Assembly (NCBI GenBank): GCA_020747015.1
Contig: JAGTJM010000058.1
Coordinates: 150,520 to 214,519 of the forward strand
Source of the DNA: Pyrenochaeta sp. MPI-SDFR-AT-0127
Taxonomy: Eukaryota > Ascomycota > Dothideomycetes > Pleosporales > Cucurbitariaceae
Direction of reading: 5' to 3'
Length of the DNA: 64,000 bases
In this document: positions 31,738 through 43,550 of the stretch, piece after piece
How positions within the stretch are numbered: position 1 is the first letter of the stretch
Layout: each line of letters starts with the position of its first letter
Made by a program: the position numbers and the translations under genes
Notes under the pieces: model-generated
What the model saw: the letters and a program-made list of their open reading frames with translations, nothing else
Told to the model about the DNA's origin: nothing
Database searches by the model: none

Positions 31738-32879
31738 GTTGTTGGTTTGTTGGTGATTGGTATAAAAGTTAGAGAGATAGTAATACGTAAAGACAGAAAA
31801 TAATGAATGAGTGACCAGACTCGAAAGAATGTAAGGCGCCGAGGCAAAAGAACGATAGACTGATAGACAGAGAAGCTTGAGATGCTTATGATATGGATCA
31901 ATGAGGCGGATGCCGTGAATCTTATACTCGAGCATCACATTCACGACACCGAGGTAGGCTCACCACGGCCGGGCATTCAGCCGCCGTCTACTATGTGTGG
32001 CTGTGATCCTTATCCATCAAAGATGTCATTGTGAGACCTTTTGCAGGCTCTGGAGGCGCCCACGAGGCTCCTGGACCCCCTCGCATGGTCCTCGAGAATC
32101 TCGGTTAGAAGCCCGAACATGCCGTTTATGAGAAGGTAAACTTCTCGAAAACATGCTTGTTGGATGCAATGGACGAATCAGAAGCAGGGATGGCAAATGA
32201 GCAGGGAAGCAAACGACTCCGTTGTCTGTCAGAAGGTGGGTTTGAAGATTGCGCGCATCGTGTTCTGAGGATGCATTACGTTTCGGGTCGTGCAGCGTCT
32301 AGACTTTTGGTGGAACGAAGATTGGGCAAAACTGAGGAGACGGGTAGGATGAACAAATAAGAGATGTGCATACAAAGCGACGACGGCAGCACCGAGTATC
32401 ACGAATAAAGGAATTGATCATCGTGGTTCAGCTCCAAGTTACTGTTGCCCGGCGGTTGAAGGTCGTGTAATGGTTCGGTGATCTCATCACGAGGCTGGCG
32501 CATCCCTGCGACGATCATGCGCATTTTGAGACACAACGTGAAAGAGCATCAAGATTACCCGCGATACACCGGAATTCCCACCAATGCATTCATCGGATGC
32601 AGCGCTCTCTGGTTCCTGCTTGAAGTAGACTTGCTACCGTTGAAGTTGATCAAACGCATAAAAGACCCTCCTGCAGGATCATTATGAGCAGAACGAATGG
32701 AGCAATCACCGCGATGCAGAATAATCTGAGTGTAGCAACCTAGCAACATAGATCGCTCGCATCTAATGCTGTTCGAAGGGGTTTCGTGACTTTGCTTTGG
32801 AGTCTTCATACGTCTTGCAGTCCACCTTGACCACCACACCATAACTAAAGCTGCAAGACACGACGTAACAAAACTGCAT
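31738..32879. other. Gene-free stretch
   Basis: Short frames on both strands without domains. It probably holds the promoter of the secreted protein gene (near 31738) and the 3' end of the reductase gene. Confidence 0.35.
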
Positions 32880-33877
32880 CTAAGACCAAAACTTCTTCAT
32901 GTACTCCTCCACGGACATTGGCTTTACCGAAGGACATAGTTTGTTCAAGATTGGCTCGACTATGCCCTCTCCCACAGCATTGCGGCTGGCCAGCAGCTCG
33001 ATTTGAAGCCATAATAATTTGCTCACATTGGAGACGTCCACCTCGGCTTCCTCTTTCTCAATCTCTTCATACTTTCGATAGGTCACGTTCATTTTCTTGC
33101 CTCTCACCTTCTCGATGATCTGCACGACCTTATCCATCCTAAGAGTTTCGCTTGCCAGACTGAAGTCCTCCTTCCAGCTTCCCTGTGGCAGAAGGCACGC
33201 GGCTGCAGCAAAGCGTCCCACGTCGCCAAGTTCTGTCATAGTCATGTGTGGCACTTCGCCTTCTTTCGTAAGAGGTATGGCAGCTTTCATGTTTTTTACA
33301 TCCCAGACAAATACCCAGGTATCGTTCATCTCGTGTGTTGCCGCTGCCTCATCAGGGGCCCCGTATCCGAGGTAGTTCATGAATAAACCGACGTGAAAAC
33401 CAGCGTACTCAAAATCAGGCGTTTTCTTCTTTGCCTCACGACAAGCAGCCATTACTTCGCGGCCAGGTTGAAGTAGCGTAACGTTGTCTGCTGCCTGAGG
33501 TCCGACGCCAAACTCGGCTGGCGCAAAGCGCGAGATGCCAGCACGCAGGCCAGCTCTCAGTAGATTTATCTGGCTACTGACCCAAGTACCATCGGCCGCC
33601 AATATTACGCAAAGAACCTTGATCGTCAATCATCCATTTTTGAGGAGATCTCACGACATACAGTATGAATACCTTGAAGTGCGTCATAAAGCGAATCTTC
33701 AGAGCTATAGTCGACCTTGCGGACTTCAATTCCCGTCTCTTCCAGCCATGCTGGTACCTTAGAGCTTTGTCTCGAAAGCACAACTGCCCGCAGCTGATCC
33801 GGATATTGTTGAATGGCTCTCACGATCGAGCGGCCAAGGCCTGACGACGATCCGCCTGCGACTGCAATGGTGATCAT
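32880..33877 (-). CDS. NmrA-like / isoflavone-reductase-like NAD(P)-binding protein
   Basis: Exons 33877-33662 and 33617-32880 around a 44-nt intron (GTATGT...ATCAAG) give 317 aa. The N-terminus (MITIAVAGGSSSGLGRSIVR) is a Rossmann nucleotide-binding loop of the atypical SDR class. NLLRAGLRAGISRFAPAEFG is the family's central motif, and YAGFHVGLFMNYLGYG matches its substrate-pocket region. Family members are NADPH-dependent reductases or redox sensors. There is no signal peptide, so a cytosolic place is likely. The substrate cannot be told. The methyltransferase gene lies about 480 bp away on the same strand, but nothing shows that they work together. Confidence 0.88.
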
Positions 33878-34353
33878 CCTTAAGGGGGAGGCAGAATCGA
33901 TATAGAGAAGAATGCTATGCTGTCGGATGCTGAGTTTCAGTTGCAAAAAGCGGTCTTTCGAGGGTGTCTTATTACAATCTCCCCCGCTCAGCGCCACAAC
34001 CCCGCGTTACACTTAGGTGGCCATCATACCGCCCTTCTCGATTCAGATGAAGGGGCGCCATCTCGGGATCAACACGTGTCCGCGCAATGACTTCGCGTTC
34101 TTCGCGTTTGCGCCCAGAATGTACAAAGCCAAGACTCACAACCCGTTGTGGCGTTGCGCAGCCTTGTTAATGTTTCCTACCCTGGTCATGCTCTCATTCA
34201 TCCCCACCAATAATTGGAGACTGGCTTGGCTCCAGAACCAGGCTGTAGATCATGGCCGCCAACTTTAGTTTAACAAGCAGGAGTCACGAACAGGTGCCAG
34301 AATGAGATCAACATCCAGTCTTTGCCATTGGCAGCTGATGTCCCTCTCTAACG

Positions 34354-35181
34354 CTACACCTTTTCGACTCCAACGATTAAAAACATCGGCCTGCTCCCCT
34401 CTCCGTCCCAGCCCTCTTTTACATCCGCCCTTCTCGCAACCCACTCCCTGACACTTTTGATTGCAAAGCCGGCCTCCAGCAGACTATACAGTCCCAATCA
34501 GCATATTCCTATAATGCAGTACGCGAAAGAAGAGTCTTACCCGCCTAAAATGCCTTCCAATGTCCGATGATACTTTACAACCCCACCCATCCAATCCGTC
34601 CTCCGAACGCCTTCATCCGCGTACCTTGTCAGCGGCCAAACGGGGTGCCCCTCGTCACCCGAGCTACTTGACGCAGCGAGGAATGCAGGATTACTCGGCG
34701 CCGTAAAGATCGGATGCTCGCAGGAAAACACAAACTTGCCTCCAGATGTCAGGGAGCCGTAGATTTGCTGCAGCAAGCGTATAAACGAGTCTTTGGAAAG
34801 ATAATGCAGTGCCAAACTAGAATAAACGATGTCGTACTCCTCACTCTTCAACTCGATAGTGTTGAGATCTTGAATCTCATATTTCATTTTCTCCTGGAGC
34901 TCTTCGTTTGTCATACTCTTCGCTTTCTCGATCATGTTTGTTGAAATGTCAGATGCGTCGATGTGCCTTGCGCCTTGTGCAGCGGCATAGCGTGCAAACC
35001 ATCCGAGGCCGCATCCTAGATCTAAAACTCTCTTCTCTTTCAAATCTCCCAAAATGGCACGCATAATCGGCCATTCTGACGCACCATCAAGTCCATGTTG
35101 CTGGCGGGGGAGTTGGAGGTAGTTCTCGAAGAAGGAAGGGCGGTCGTAAATCGGCGTTTCTGTCAGTGTAGATTCGGCCAT
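34354..35181 (-). CDS. Class I SAM-dependent methyltransferase
   Basis: Exons 35181-34542 and 34493-34354 around a 48-nt intron (GTAAGA...GTATAG) join to 259 aa. The start at 35181 (MAESTLTETPIYDRPSFFENY) was preferred over in-frame upstream codons because these lack conservation. Motif I is RVLDLGCGLGWFARYAAAQG, motif II is HIDASDISTNMIEKA, and the post-motif region has YDIVYSSLALHYLSKDSFIR and KFVFSCEHPIF, a typical Methyltransf_11 layout. The second exon (LLEAGFAIKSVREW) completes the fold. Family members methylate small molecules or lipids. The substrate is unknown and no biosynthetic cluster is around it. Confidence 0.9.
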
Positions 35182-35536
35182 TACGATTGCTGTGACAGTT
35201 GACTTCAAGTTTGGATGTATGTGACGAATTATAGAGTTTCTGCTCCATGCGATGGATCTCGATGAGCTTGGCAAGGTTGAGGTTTGCAGTCATCGATGCT
35301 TGAAGTGTATCAGATCAGCATGCTTCGAGCGAGGCAACCCCACGGCCATCGACCTATCAGCTCATTCCCGTACCGGCATACTATTTTCACATGTGCTAGC
35401 CAGCCAAATCCTAGGTTCGACAGATGGATCAATTTCCATCTGCCTCACAATTTTGGTATCTAGTGCCTATCTAAGTAGTTCCATTAGTCCTGTTTTCCCG
35501 TGAGTACAGTACAGTGCGCTATGTGCAAGCTCGCTG

Positions 35537-37315
35537 CTATGACCGCCGGGGACCCACTAGCGGGGTTAACGCTTCATATGCAGGCGCCTCTGAAAGCCTT
35601 GCCACACTATCCAGTTCCACAGCGTAATGTCTATGATCTCCATGCCCAAGCTCTGTCACTGCAGTTTCGCTGTGCATCTCTGAAGTGTCATGACCATACT
35701 TTTCCACTGGAATCCGGGTATCCAATGGCATGCCGCTGTCCGATGGTGGTGCTGTATGCCTCCTTCGACGCCAGAAAAGGAATGCAATACCAGCAATAAG
35801 AGCGAGACCACCAACGCCACCGACCACTATACCTGCGATAGCGCCGCCAGATAGTCCGCTGGAGGAGCCGCTCAAAGATCCGCCGGATGCCCCGAAGAGC
35901 CATTGCTAGGTGCCCCACTAGATTCCGAGGATGGTGGTATATCAGAGGGGTTCGTTGGGTCTGCGCCCACAACGTTCGCTGCAGAGACGCAATCGTTGGC
36001 CGTGTCAATTCCCAAAAGCTTCTGAGTGGCTGGCGTTGGGTTTGCCCGCGAGATAGTGAATCGTTCTTTGTCGTTGTCGACCATTAGGTATGCGACACTG
36101 AAAAACATGGCGCCAATACGAGGCATCATGTCATTGCTTCGAACGATAGGGATGGATATGATGTCTTTTTTTGTCTCAATGAGACCTCTGCCAGCGGCTA
36201 TGAAAGTTTCGCCAAAGAGGAGCTGGTTATTGGGGACCGTCACGGTCAGCGCATCGTTTAGCGTGATGCTGAGGTTACCAGTGTAAGTGCTGCGATATGT
36301 TAGATCCTTGTATGAAGAACAATCGATTAGCACAACTTACGCGCTTGCGCCTCTTACTATGGTCGTGTTGTAAAAATAGGTCTCGGCTGTACCATTCCGA
36401 AAGGAATGAAGCTCCACGCCCATGATGCTTTGCATTCTGTCCCAGTAACGGGTCGGCAGAGTAAGCAGATTGGCGGCAGATGGCACAATGCACACCTTCT
36501 GTCGACCTAAGCCTTGCATTACGTCTTGCGAGCTAGCGGTAGTTTGTAAAGTCATTCCAGTAATTTCAACGATCATGCCTTCTCGGCATCGGTCATCGCT
36601 TCGATCGAACGGCACTGTGATGTTGGGTGAATCGCCTACGATGGCTTCATCGTAGCCTCCAAACGTTATGGAACCATCACGTTGCGGACTGGTGACCTCT
36701 GTGCCCCAGAACAAAGACCAGGTATTCGAGGAAGTCCGATTGGCATTGGCCAGCCCTCTAAGGAAGGTCGAGTTCCTTGCTAGGCCGATCTCACCCTTGT
36801 GTACGAATCTATTTACGCTTGAAGTGCGCACGCCAAACTCGTACTGGGGCAAATCAATGATTCCTAGGGTTGTGTTCTGCAATTTCACATCGTCCAAGGT
36901 CCAGTTCGATGGTGTGTCGTCGTCGACGCGTGCAAGTGTCATACCAACCTTTGCACCTTGTGACTTCGAGCTGTCATAAAGTCCACCTCGGTAGGTAACG
37001 CAGACATCGTTAGACCAATCATCTGGACAAAAGCCGCCCGCTGAACCATACATGTAAGTGTCCACGTACCATCTGTTCCTCATTAGTCTGCCTCGTCAAA
37101 AGAATAAGAACAGGTGGTACCCACGGATTGGGGACCAAAACCATCTGTTGGGCGTTTGGACGGCCAATCTGCATCGAGATACCTCGAGCCTCCGCTCGAG
37201 TCTCAAGTGCATATCTTTTGAGAGGCAGCGATATTGCTCGCGGCTGACATGACGCTCCCACAACGGACCATATGAGACTGAAAAAAGGAAGTACCCGATA
37301 CAAAGTCCAAAACAT
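35537..37315 (-). CDS. Aspartic-peptidase-like membrane protein lacking catalytic motifs, with a frame break
   Basis: Exon 1 starts at ATG 37315 with a signal peptide (MFWTLYRVLPFFSLIWSVVG), then SMQIGRPNAQQMVLVPN, the 'IGTP.Q.v.l' start of a pepsin fold. Exon 2 (about 37090-36341) has LPQYEFGVRTSSVNRF, GSITFGGYDEA and Cys residues typical of the family. Exon 3 begins at 36289 after a 51-nt intron. The second catalytic site should read D-S/T-G; here it is CIVPSAANLLTLP, so the Asp is missing. The first is also not evident. Near 35896-35900, in a run of four C (plus strand), the frame shifts: one frame stops at 35872, the other continues GASGGSLSGSS into a membrane segment (AIAGIVVGGVGGLALIAGIA) and a basic cytoplasmic tail. 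Either a real frameshift or a one-base error. The exon 1-2 junction is also not fully resolved. Confidence 0.68.
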
Positions 37316-38528
37316 TATGAGGCCAAGAACGAAGGACGTACGAAAGAATGGGATGGCCTAGAGAAGACGACATACAGGGAATACCTATGTAAACCACGCG
37401 GGTACCCGCAGGGAAATGGCACTTCTGCGCACATACCAGAGCTGAATTTGGCATACCATATCCGGGCGTAACAAGGCGGAGACTCTCTGCAAGGCCCAAC
37501 ACTGTTCGTGGACGAACCACAATCGTCAACTCCAGACAAGCCTGGGGGCTGAAGTACCACAGTTCGGGATATCGTCTTGTTCATCCAATGAGATGGGTTG
37601 CCAAGGCAGCGCGATGATTTTGACAATCTCGGGTGCTCAGGGCGTTTGCGGCGCAGTTGAATGCCTTACGGGATAAAACATAGGATTCTCGCAGGTCTCC
37701 GTCTCTCACTCGTTGGGGTGGGCCTCTGACGGAGCCTGAAGGTAGTAGCGCCTTTGCATTCTGCTGCTTGAGCATGGCGATATTGAATGCCTCGCACGCT
37801 GCCGTTTAAAGCTGAATTTCATCAACTGGGAGATCGACACGCTATGTCAATATGGACTTGTATGTTGAATCGAAGGGCGAGTCGAACATTCAGCCGAACA
37901 CGTTATCGCCGCTCGCAAGCAGCGGTCTAGCGCAAGGAGCCGTGCGCTAGACCATAAAAGGTCATGCAGTCACGGCTGGCTTCAAGTTCGCACAGGAACC
38001 CGGATGAGCCAAGCACGTCGTTTTGCTGGGCAATGGCAGAATTGCGTGCTGTGGTAAGACGCCCGAAAGGAAGCGATCGGTGGCCGTATCTGAACTTCGC
38101 CCGCGGAGGACCAAATGGATTTCGCAACAACATCACCATTTGGGGTCGAAAAGTTCTAGAAAAGCCATGGGTACGCGATGAGTAGCTGATTGATCAAAAT
38201 ATTGGGGACAATGGGGGTTGACAGTGGCAGAATCCCTCGTACGCGAAGGTGTCGCGGTCGCGTCGGGGGAGATTTCATTCCCGAAACGTGACGATGATGC
38301 TTGGCATGTCAGCGGTCATATCCGAATGATGTGCTGTGGTACATGATGCTCGTCAGGGGTGCATGAACGAAATTACAATGTTTGAAAGGTACAAGTGTTG
38401 AGTACCCATACAGAACTGGACATATGAATGACGATAATCCCCTGCAGCGTCAGCTGTAATGGTGCGCCGATTACTTGACACAAGCATTTTCCAGAACCTA
38501 TTTAGTGATGCTACCGAGTGACTGCTTA
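37316..38528. other. Gene-free stretch
   Basis: Short frames without domains (for example 37315-37626 minus). It includes the upstream region of the aspartic-peptidase-like gene. No RNA gene or repeat seen. Confidence 0.35.
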
Positions 38529-38951
38529 CTAAGTACTTTTGACAAGACAGACAATCTCAATTTCATACACCAATTTCTCATTCGCTAACGCTTCAACGCC
38601 CAGTAACGTGCTCGGCGGTCTATGCTCCCCTATCCACGCCAAATACCTCTTCGTCCTTTCTGGATCCTGTCCTTGCCCACCACGTAGCAAATTCACGACG
38701 TACTGGCGCACTTGGATGATGTCGCGTTTCGTTGCGCCGGCAGCTTCGAGACATTTGTCTACGTTTGCGAAGGCGAGGGTGCATTGCTCGCCGAGGGTGG
38801 CGGGGATGCTGTCTGTCGTACTGTCGTGCCCGATTTGGCCTGCGAAAGAGACGAGCGTATGGCTTGAGGAGATGGGGATACGGGAGATGTGAGAGTAGGT
38901 TGGCGAGAAAGTGTCGTGGTTTGGCGGGTTGAAGTTTGGTTGGTCTGTCAT
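38529..38951 (-). CDS. RidA/YjgF-family protein
   Basis: An intronless 140-aa frame. The family pattern is present: ISRIPISSSHTLVSFAGQIG, QCTLAFANVDKCLEAAGATK, DIIQVRQYVVN and a C-terminal PPSTLLGVEALANEKLVYEIEIVCLV. RidA proteins hydrolyse reactive enamines or imines made by amino-acid-metabolising enzymes, and others in the family have unrelated roles. The key Arg seen in active deaminases (usually R in an 'xRxCV' motif) is not clearly present here: the segment reads PPSTLLGVEAL. A variant, Rid-like function is therefore possible. No targeting signal. No linked metabolic gene is adjacent. Confidence 0.88.
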   Translation of the reverse strand: MTDQPNFNPPNHDTFSPTYSHISRIPISSSHTLVSFAGQIGHDSTTDSIPATLGEQCTLAFANVDKCLEAAGATKRDIIQVRQYVVNLLRGGQGQDPERTKRYLAWIGEHRPPSTLLGVEALANEKLVYEIEIVCLVKST

Positions 38952-39512
38952 ATTGGCGTAGCTCCAGTCTTTGCGCCCAGCAGATACGTATGATGTAGTG
39001 TTGAAAAGGCCAAGTGGGAGTGTGAAGTGATAACAGCACTGCTACTGCAGGGTTAAATATTCTTCTTCCATTTCTCGGTACCTCCCGTTAAGGCCGCATG
39101 TAACACCTTACCCCGCAATCACGATTGGTAAGTCGCAGAGGAGGGGCACGACTGCGTCGTTAGTGCAAGTTCATCTTCCGAAAAGGATGGATTTGATATG
39201 TTCTAGATTCTATCATAGATTGATGAGACACTAAGAACCATTTCATCGCAACAGCGTCCACCCAAGAATGGCCCAGACCACACGTCAGCACTCACTGCCT
39301 GGTTAACTCCTAGATCCCTCCTCACTCCACCTAAACAAAAATCTCTTGCCCATTTGCTGAAATCTGAATCCCAATCACAACTCACACTGCTGTCCTAAAA
39401 GGAAGGTTTCAAAAGACTTCAACTAGAAAGAAAGCACTTCTCTCTTTCGCAAACGGCACAAAAGGTCTCTATTACGGGAGTACCATCGAGGCTGTAGCCA
39501 ATCATATTAGGC
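38952..39512. other. Gene-free stretch
   Basis: Upstream region of the RidA gene and 3' flank of the CorA-like gene. No further gene, RNA or repeat seen. Confidence 0.35.
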
Positions 39513-42500
39513 CTAGCCACCACTAGAAGCAGGACTATTGATGTTGTCGATTGAACGTTGTTGATCGGATAGGTCGGTGGCCCTTTCGTTAGAATCATTG
39601 TTCTCAATCGCTACTTTTGGCTCGGGTGCGGAAGCTTCTTCTGGAGCGGACGCGCCCAATGTGAGTACCTTCTCAGGCAACTCTATCGTATCATCCTTAG
39701 ATTTTGCATTTTTAGGCGGTGTAGGCGCGCGGTACAGAGATGTATTGTCGGCGCTTGGCTGGGTCGGAGGTGCGGGCGAAACGGCTGCATCGCTAACGGG
39801 TACTACTTGAGTGGACTTTTCTATTGTGGCTGGTTCCTGTACAACGTCGGGTTCTCGAAGAATGTGGGAAGTTTGCGCTACATTTGCGGGAGCCAATGAA
39901 GGATCCGGGGCGGCCTGTACGATCTGGGGTGCGCGCCCTTCTTCAGCACCCCGCGTACCATCCCCCACAGGTTGCTCCGTTGGAGAGTCATCCGCGGAAG
40001 GACTTGGTTTGCTGTCTGACCAGCTCCTAGGTGACTTTATCTTTCTCCATATTGCACTGAGAAATCGTTTCAGAGCATTGTTGTAGGCAAGAAGTAGAGC
40101 AATTAGTAGTACTCCAATCGTGGTTGGGACTTTAGTATGTTAGGCTGATCGATTGAGGTATCAGCACTGTACAACTCACACATGATCTTGAATATGTCCG
40201 AGAGTTTGTGATATGGGGTACCATTTATCTCTATTGCATTCATGCTGAAGACTGCCGCAACAAAGGACAAGGTCGCCTAACAACTGCGTTAGCACAGGGA
40301 TATCAGGATCTTCGCAATCTTCGTTTTCCAATCTTGACACTGTAGTATTGAGAGGCGACGTACGTAAATGATCGTCGTGACAGTAAACAAAAGGATAGTA
40401 TTGCCTTGTTTGGATGTCTCGTCAACCACTCGACTGGCAGACTGTGCTTGGATCACACTTGCTTGCTTTTGCTTCAAATCTAGTAAATCAAGCAACTAGT
40501 TGGTGAGCGTTAACAAAAGCCCTTGAAAGCAGACCTTTTAAGCACCTACAGAGCGATTGACCTTCTCCGCAGACTCGATCATTTTGTCGACTTCCATATG
40601 TCTTGCCTTGATCGTTGGCAGCACGTTACTCAGTGAATCTAGAATGCCTTCCTGGGTTTTGAAGATGGCGGATATGCTCTTCAGTTCGTCTATGATGTCT
40701 TTAATTTCTCTCAGACAGTCTGTCTCGTCAGCATTATCGACTAATATATCTACCTCATTTCTAATCCGAGCTTCAACCTTGAAGACGTTGCGTTGTTCGA
40801 GTATGGGGCTCAGCTCTTGCATGGCTTCCTGGAAGACATCGACAGACGTAACATGTGACTCAGCTTCCAATTTTTTGGCCCTGAAAGCTCCGTATCGAAG
40901 TGTACGAGAGTCGGCTGTTGACTCGATGTGGGTGACTAGAGCTTGTTTCTTGTTACTGGTTCGTAGGCGGAGACGCTCCCAGAAGCCAGCATCTCTTTTT
41001 GTTTCTTCATTGATGTCATCTGACTTTACTAGCTCCGAGTTAGCCAACTCAGCATATCGCTATGTATTTCTCTACGGACCTTTTGCAAGCGTCCTCCAAT
41101 GCTTGTGCAGCATTTGCATCCGGATAGAAGTCCTCCAGAAACGATCCGAAAAAGCGATTTGCTTCTCGTCCTAGTTCAATCAGTATGGCCCGCCTTAAGA
41201 AGTGACTGTCAACGTACAACTGCAGAAATGCTTGCAGAATACACCTCCAAAAAGTCGTTCGGCATTGGTTCCGTTTCATTTGCTCGCGGATGAAAGATGC
41301 TGGTGGTCTTATCGATAATGAGCTCTACAAGATCAAGGGCGCTCTCGATTTTTCGTTCATGCCTCTTGATCGCCTGAAGAATTCTAAATCGTATATCTGA
41401 ACGCTCAGCAGATGCATCATCTGTTGAGATGTTGTGCCATTCGTTTGCATCAGACCACCGCTCTGGAAATGCAGTGACTACGGTTGCTTTCATGTTTGTC
41501 AGTAATACTAGATCGTCGATACAAAATACACAGAAGACATACGGTTGCTGTCAGGATTTGTGGGATCGAAAATGACCCATAGCCAAAGCTGATCTACCAT
41601 CAGAATGCGTGGGTTGGTATCATGCTGTGTGTGTCGCCACAGGACCTGATCACGATCCCTTGCCCTTATCTTATCACCCGGTAGATTGTAGTGGATGAAC
41701 TGGTCCAGCGTCCTTCGGACATGTAGAGGCAGTGGCTCGTTGATATAGGCTAAAATGAGCTTCTCATGACGTGAGACGCCTTCAAGAGTATCTTCTTGTA
41801 CAGCTGATCGAGTTCTAGGAATCACAGTCCTGTCTGCATTCCTTTGCTTTACCTGGCGCAGCTCCCGTCTCTTTCGTTCCTGTGCCGTAAACTGAAGGTT
41901 ACCAGTTGGGTCTAGAGTTTGCGTATCAGTAAAGGCCATCCAATCCAAGGCAATATTGCGATGTAGGCAATTTTTGTAATCGTCCCAATGTATGTAAGGC
42001 ATCTGAATTGTTGTTACCGGTGATTCAGCAATCGCTCGATATTTGTGCGAATAAATACGTACGAATATAACAAAGCTATCGCGTCTTCCCAGGCCGGCAA
42101 CACTCGTGTCAAGTAGTATGTCGGATGCTAGCGACTGAATCAGCGCCTTGAAGGGACTCTAGCCTGATTTCAGCTCACTAGGCGTAAGTTTCGCATATGA
42201 AGGCTTTAGAAACCTTCCTGCAGGCCCTGAAACATCATTCTGTCTTCCTTTCCAGTACTCTGCGCGTAGTACTGACACCGGGTCTATTCGAGGGCTGCGG
42301 CCAACGGACATCTCTTCACATAGATAGTCCATCAATTTCTAAACAAGGCAATCCGCATAAGCAAGTCTCATTCTCTCATGACGAGTCACAACTCACCCTG
42401 ACCCATGACATATTGTTTGCAGGAAGGTGAATCCAACGCCAGTCAGGATCTGCACTCCCCTCTTTGTGAGTGGTCATGTATTCCGTTGGGCCTTTGTCAA

Positions 42501-43001
42501 AAAGCAACTCTTCGACATTTGGGTGAAGCTCTATAACATCGAGACCGGGACTGGTCGAATCTAGTAAGCGGTGGAAATGAACTACCAAAGCCTCAAACTC
42601 CTTATCTACAGTTGCCTTTTCGCTTGGCGTGATGTCTTCTTCCTCAAGCTTAGGGCCTTTGCCTTTGGACGGGACGGCATCGGCGGACTGCTGGGAAGCT
42701 TTGCCGACATCAAGCTCAGCTGCAGAATCCCGTTCTTCTACCGTAGGTATAATGGGCGCATTTGACCAAGCCTCAAGACTAAGCAGTGAAGGTCCAGCTG
42801 GCGCGGATAAGCTGCTAGCGGACGGACCAGCGTTGGCCTCAAGCTTGGGCGTTTCGTCGACGCTGATATGCGCTGTAGTAATCTCAGCTTTCAACAATAT
42901 TGAGATGCAGAATTGCGATTTGAATAACTAATACCATGAGTGTCTTGGGCATGCTGACCTGAAGGGCCAGCTTGCGAGGTCGGGTTTGGCGGAGGGTCCA
43001 T
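39513..43001 (-). CDS. CorA-like magnesium-transporter family protein
   Basis: Multi-exon gene; resolved exons are 43001-42935, 42887-42397, 42338-42179, 42127-42063, 42002-41543 and 41486 onward. Two later junctions (near 41230 and 41060) are unresolved. The intron 42178-42128 removes an in-frame TAG. The start is ATG 43001 (MDPPPNPTSQAGPS). Diagnostic fungal-family patterns appear in order: DWRWIHLPANNMSWVR, SVLRAEYWKGRQ, DSFVIFMPYIHWDDY, PRTLDQ-like RRTLDQFIHYNL, PRILMVDQLWLWVI, TVVTAFPERWSD. A coiled coil (LLDLKQKQASVIQA) leads to TM1 (GNTILLFTVTTIIY...TLSFVAAVFSMNA) and TM2 (TIGVLLIALLLAY). The signature GMN of CorA is SMN here. CorA proteins carry Mg2+ across membranes; with this change, transport is unproven. 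A long acidic Pro/Ala-rich tail follows TM2. Confidence 0.82.
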
Positions 43002-43550
43002 TTCCCTCCTACCTCTGTGAACAATAAGATTGGTTTTTAAAATTGGCTATATTTTGAGGGAGGTGTTCGCGAAAATACATCTTCTGTACACACAGCCTAT
43101 CCGGTGAGCTGAATATGGCGACTTCAGCTGATATGCTACTCGTACGCACAGTGGTCAAGCGGGGTCCGGTAGACCGGAGCCTAAAAAGCAAGCACGCTGC
43201 AGATACGGGGTGGCTTTGAGGCGCGGATTGAGAAATTTGAGAAAACACTCAACGAACACTTAGTTTTACTGCTCAATGTACGCGACAGATATGTGTGCGC
43301 AGTCTGGTGGCATTATGAGGTTCTTCAGCTGAGAATGTTATCAGGTGTTGACAACGCAGGATAGACGAAGCATACGAGACGAAGCGGAGATGACATGGGA
43401 GCTGCATGGAGTTGTGGCTGCAGGAGGCTATCGGAAATAAGCCCAAAGCTGCACAGGATATTGACGGTACCATTGTAGGAAGACCTGGAATGCGAATCCC
43501 ACAATGGCATTCTCACAAACGCATTCTCCAATCTAAACTAGATCTCCTGC
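43002..43550. other. Promoter and 3' flank interval
   Basis: Upstream of the CorA-like gene and downstream of the secreted-protein gene. No separate gene supported. Confidence 0.35.
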
